Positions 62,435-64,000 of a stretch of 64,000 nucleotides of DNA are shown piece by piece (the first letter of the stretch is position 1; every line of letters starts with the position of its first letter). Source of the DNA: Microbacterium schleiferi (GTDB lineage Bacteria > Actinomycetota > Actinomycetes > Actinomycetales > Microbacteriaceae); assembly GCF_015565955.1 (NCBI RefSeq), contig NZ_CP064760.1:3162001-3226000 (forward strand), in the 5' to 3' direction. A program made the position numbers and the translations under genes. The notes beneath the pieces were generated by a model that was not told the origin of the DNA, did not search any database, and saw only the letters and a program-made list of their open reading frames with translations.

Positions 62435-62581
62435 TCAAGTGTCGGTATCCGTGCGGATGACGATGAGCTCGTGGCCTTCGGGGACTTGCGCCTCGAGCAG
62501 CTCGCGAGCCTCCTGGTAGCTATCAGCCTCGACGGTGATGCGTTCGGTGGCGGTGCTGCGAATGGTTCCGATGACGCGCAT
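62435..62581 (-). CDS. small 48-residue protein
   Basis: The minus strand reads MRVIGTIRSTATERITVEAD then SYQEARELLEAQVPEGHELI, ending VIRTDTDT. Beta-alpha-beta layout. It is in the same operon direction as its neighbours (9 bp after the 50-residue gene, 2 bp before the 348-residue gene). Similar very short proteins with a SYxEAREL helix are found in actinobacterial plasmids and phages. The compact spacing supports it being real. Confidence 0.6.
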   Translation of the reverse strand: MRVIGTIRSTATERITVEADSYQEARELLEAQVPEGHELIVIRTDTDT

Positions 62582-62590
62582 GTGCGGACC

Positions 62591-62743
62591 TTAGTGGTGG
62601 TCTCTGACGTTGGACGGCGATGGGGCGTCGGGGCTGTGCGCTGGCTCGTCGTCGTGCTGTGAGGCGCGGGCGAAGGCGTCGGCGATGAGGCTGCCCAGCA
62701 GCGCACCACCGGGCGTCTCTGCCCAACCTCGCTCCGTGGTCAT
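62591..62743 (-). CDS. small 50-residue protein
   Basis: MTTERGWAETPGGALLGSLI, then ADAFARASQHDDEPAHSPD and a Ser/Pro/Asp/His tail. It starts within the stop of the RHH gene (4-base overlap). A short amphipathic helix is all that can be seen. No family recognised. Confidence 0.5.
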   Translation of the reverse strand: MTTERGWAETPGGALLGSLIADAFARASQHDDEPAHSPDAPSPSNVRDHH

Positions 62744-63105
62744 GCGCTGGCCTGTAGGTGCCGTTGCACGTACTCGTCGAGCGCGGCTCGGACGACGTCG
62801 GAGTCGCTCTTCATCCCCAGCTGCGCACGCAGCTGATCGACCTCGCGCTTGCGGGTCGGGGTGACGCGGGTGCGGATCGTCGGGGACGAGCCAGCGCCGG
62901 CGGCCGTTCCCCCCACGCGGGGTCGTCCTCCCACCGCGCGTGCGACGGCCTGCGTGCTTCCGAGGGCGTCGAGAAGCATCTGCTGCCCGATGGCTGCGGC
63001 GTCCGCCCCGTGGGCGCTCTCCCCCGGCGTCGACGTGCCGGTGGGCTGTTCCTCGAGCGCGGCGAGCGCTGCGTAGCGCTCCTGGTCCTTCTTGCTGAGG
63101 GTCAT
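62740..63105 (-). CDS. ribbon-helix-helix (CopG-like) DNA-binding protein, candidate antitoxin
   Basis: A 121-residue protein. The C-terminal third (TIRTRVTPTRKREVDQLRAQLGMKSDSDVVRAALDEYVQRHL) is a ribbon-helix-helix with the usual beta strand and Lys/Arg face; the N-terminal part is Ala/Gly-rich. It overlaps the 92-residue gene by 4 bases. Together they look like a toxin/antitoxin or plasmid stability pair. Confidence 0.7.
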   Translation of the reverse strand: MTLSKKDQERYAALAALEEQPTGTSTPGESAHGADAAAIGQQMLLDALGSTQAVARAVGGRPRVGGTAAGAGSSPTIRTRVTPTRKREVDQLRAQLGMKSDSDVVRAALDEYVQRHLQASA

Positions 63106-63380
63106 CCGTTCTCCTCCTCCATCTGTCGGCGGTAGTAGGCGCCCAGCGGCATGACGTGATAGACGACGAAGTTGCCGCCGGGCTTGAGTTCAATGAGCAC
63201 TTCGATCAGCCGATCGGTCTGCGCGTGTTGCGGGCCGACGAAGACGCGACGCTGGTTGCGGGAGTCGCCCTCGTTGATCTTGACCTTGGTGCTCGTGTAG
63301 ATCGCGTTCTGCATGGCGTAGAGCGCATCGGCGTGGGGAATGTCGTGCTTGTCAGCTGACTTCGGCCACTCGATCCCCAT
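63102..63380 (-). CDS. BrnT-like small protein, candidate toxin
   Basis: A 92-residue protein: IEWPKSADKHDIPHADALYAMQNAIY, then RRVFVGPQHAQTDRLIEVLIEL and FVVYHVMPLGAYYRRQMEE. This follows the BrnT layout (N-terminal F/W-x-x-x-K-x3-H-x-I-x3-D/E-A and C-terminal H-x2-x-x3-x-x5-Y/R). Start at 63380 (MGIEWPKS), as nothing before it is conserved. Located directly upstream of the RHH gene. RNase activity is inferred only. Confidence 0.6.
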   Translation of the reverse strand: MGIEWPKSADKHDIPHADALYAMQNAIYTSTKVKINEGDSRNQRRVFVGPQHAQTDRLIEVLIELKPGGNFVVYHVMPLGAYYRRQMEEENG

Positions 63381-63470
63381 ACAGGTATTGTGCCACAAAA
63401 CTTAGACCCAGGAAAGGTCATCTGTGGAGAGATGGCCCGCGCGATCGGGCCGGAGGCGTAGCGTCGCGGA

Positions 63471-63611
63471 ATGGTCGACGACGGATTGGCGATCGGCGTT
63501 CAGCCGCACTGCTGCGGCGTAGTGATGCGCGATCGCCCCGGCGTTCTGGTGTGCGTGGTGTGCGGCGGTGAGGCCTCCCTGCCGCGCGTTGCCGCTCCCC
63601 GGTGTTTGTAG
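63471..63611 (+). CDS. possible small zinc-ribbon protein
   Basis: 46 residues: MVDDGLAIGVQPHCCGVVMR, then DRPGVLVCVVCGGEASLPRV. The CC and CVVC pairs could bind zinc. The ribosome site is weak (GGAGG 14 bases upstream) and there are no neighbours in the same direction within 300 bp. Could be chance. Confidence 0.35.
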   Translation: MVDDGLAIGVQPHCCGVVMRDRPGVLVCVVCGGEASLPRVAAPRCL

Positions 63612-63656
63612 GGGCGAGCCTCTACGGCGGGTGATCCCGGATGTTCTGGGCCGCGG

Positions 63657-64000
63657 CTAGAGGCTTTCGGGTTGGTTGGCGGCATCCTCGGGCTCGGTGA
63701 GCTCAACGAGGGCACCCAGTGCATGGGTGAGCTGATCGGCGTCAGGGAGCGCCTCTTGCTCGGCTGTGGGCAGCGAATCGTAGGTGTACGTGGAGATCGC
63801 CATCGGCTGAGTCGTCCCACGAAGCGCGTAGCGGACCACCGATTCGTTCTTCCCCGTGCACAGCAGGATCCCGACAGTTGGAGCGTGAGCAGGCTGACGG
63901 AGTCGCTCGTCGACGAGAGCGACATAGAAGCCGAGCTTGCCGGCGTACTCAGGCTCGAACCGCCCGATCTTGAGCTCGACGACCACGTAGCGCAGCTGGA
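63657..64000 (-). CDS. YhcG/DUF1016-type PDDEXK nuclease, C-terminal part (runs off the window)
   Basis: The last roughly 113 codons: RYVVVELKIGRFEPEYAGKLGFYVALVDERLR, GILLCTGKNESVVRYALRG and AISTYTYDSLPTAEQEALPD. The VVELK and the FEPEYAGKL segment are the catalytic end of the PDDEXK nuclease domain of YhcG-like proteins, which are associated with mobile DNA and defence. The N-terminal DUF1016 half lies beyond 64000. Confidence 0.85.
   Translation of the reverse strand, partial: QLRYVVVELKIGRFEPEYAGKLGFYVALVDERLRQPAHAPTVGILLCTGKNESVVRYALRGTTQPMAISTYTYDSLPTAEQEALPDADQLTHALGALVELTEPEDAANQPESL

Overview
The window looks like Microbacteriaceae DNA, most likely Microbacterium: very high GC, frequent GGATGCC/GGCATCC words, GTG starts, many 4-base start/stop overlaps, and a typical actinobacterial gene set (TerC, CNNM/HlyC-like transporter, ECF sigma, SecA2, Lsr2, two-component flavin monooxygenase). 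No rRNA, tRNA or CRISPR array was seen. The genus is inferred from composition and gene style.

Layout. 1-20.9 kb is chromosome-like. It opens with a 152-bp tandem repeat, then household genes, then a complete protocatechuate 4,5-cleavage operon on the minus strand (ligJ-ligK-ligI-ligA-ligB-ligC, an aldo/keto reductase, a ModA-like binding protein; 11861 to 5129) with a divergent LysR regulator. Next come an envelope/ECF-sigma operon (17278-14414), a CNNM-type membrane protein, and terC behind a yybP-ykoY-type manganese riboswitch. 20.9-27.8 kb holds two copies of one IS1380-family element around an MscS-like channel gene; the second copy interrupts secA2. 28.8-37 kb is an aromatic dioxygenase island (two alpha/beta hydrolases, class II aldolase-like decarboxylase candidate, Rieske oxygenase alpha and beta subunits, a 104-aa protein, ferredoxin, reductase, aldo/keto reductase, IclR regulator). 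It resembles actinobacterial phthalate-to-protocatechuate loci and would feed the lig operon. 37-40 kb is a scar of gene fragments (GntR, alcohol dehydrogenase, AMP ligase, DNA methylase). 40.4-47.4 kb is a plasmid- or ICE-like module of small overlapping genes sharing a GGTTATATT promoter motif; it includes a protein I read as a divergent family-B DNA polymerase. 47.5-49.2 kb is an AbiE toxin-antitoxin pair. 49.2-53.4 kb is a mosaic of truncated lsr2, SDR, isochorismatase and deacetylase genes ending in an IS3 element. 53.5-58 kb is a LuxR-regulated two-component flavin monooxygenase operon sharing a palindromic operator with its regulator. 58.3-60.9 kb is a TetR-controlled membrane-protein set. 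61.4-64 kb is a second plasmid-like set with a toxin/antitoxin-like pair and a partial YhcG-type nuclease.

A recurring feature is the single-base frameshift. About thirteen genes are intact except for one missing G or C, nearly always in a G/C run. One of the two otherwise matching IS copies carries the same kind of deletion. I read most of these as uncorrected homopolymer errors in the assembly, not as decay, but list the genes as frameshifted because that is what the sequence shows. By contrast, the IS-interrupted secA2 and the truncated fragments at 37-40 and 49-52 kb look like genuine rearrangements.
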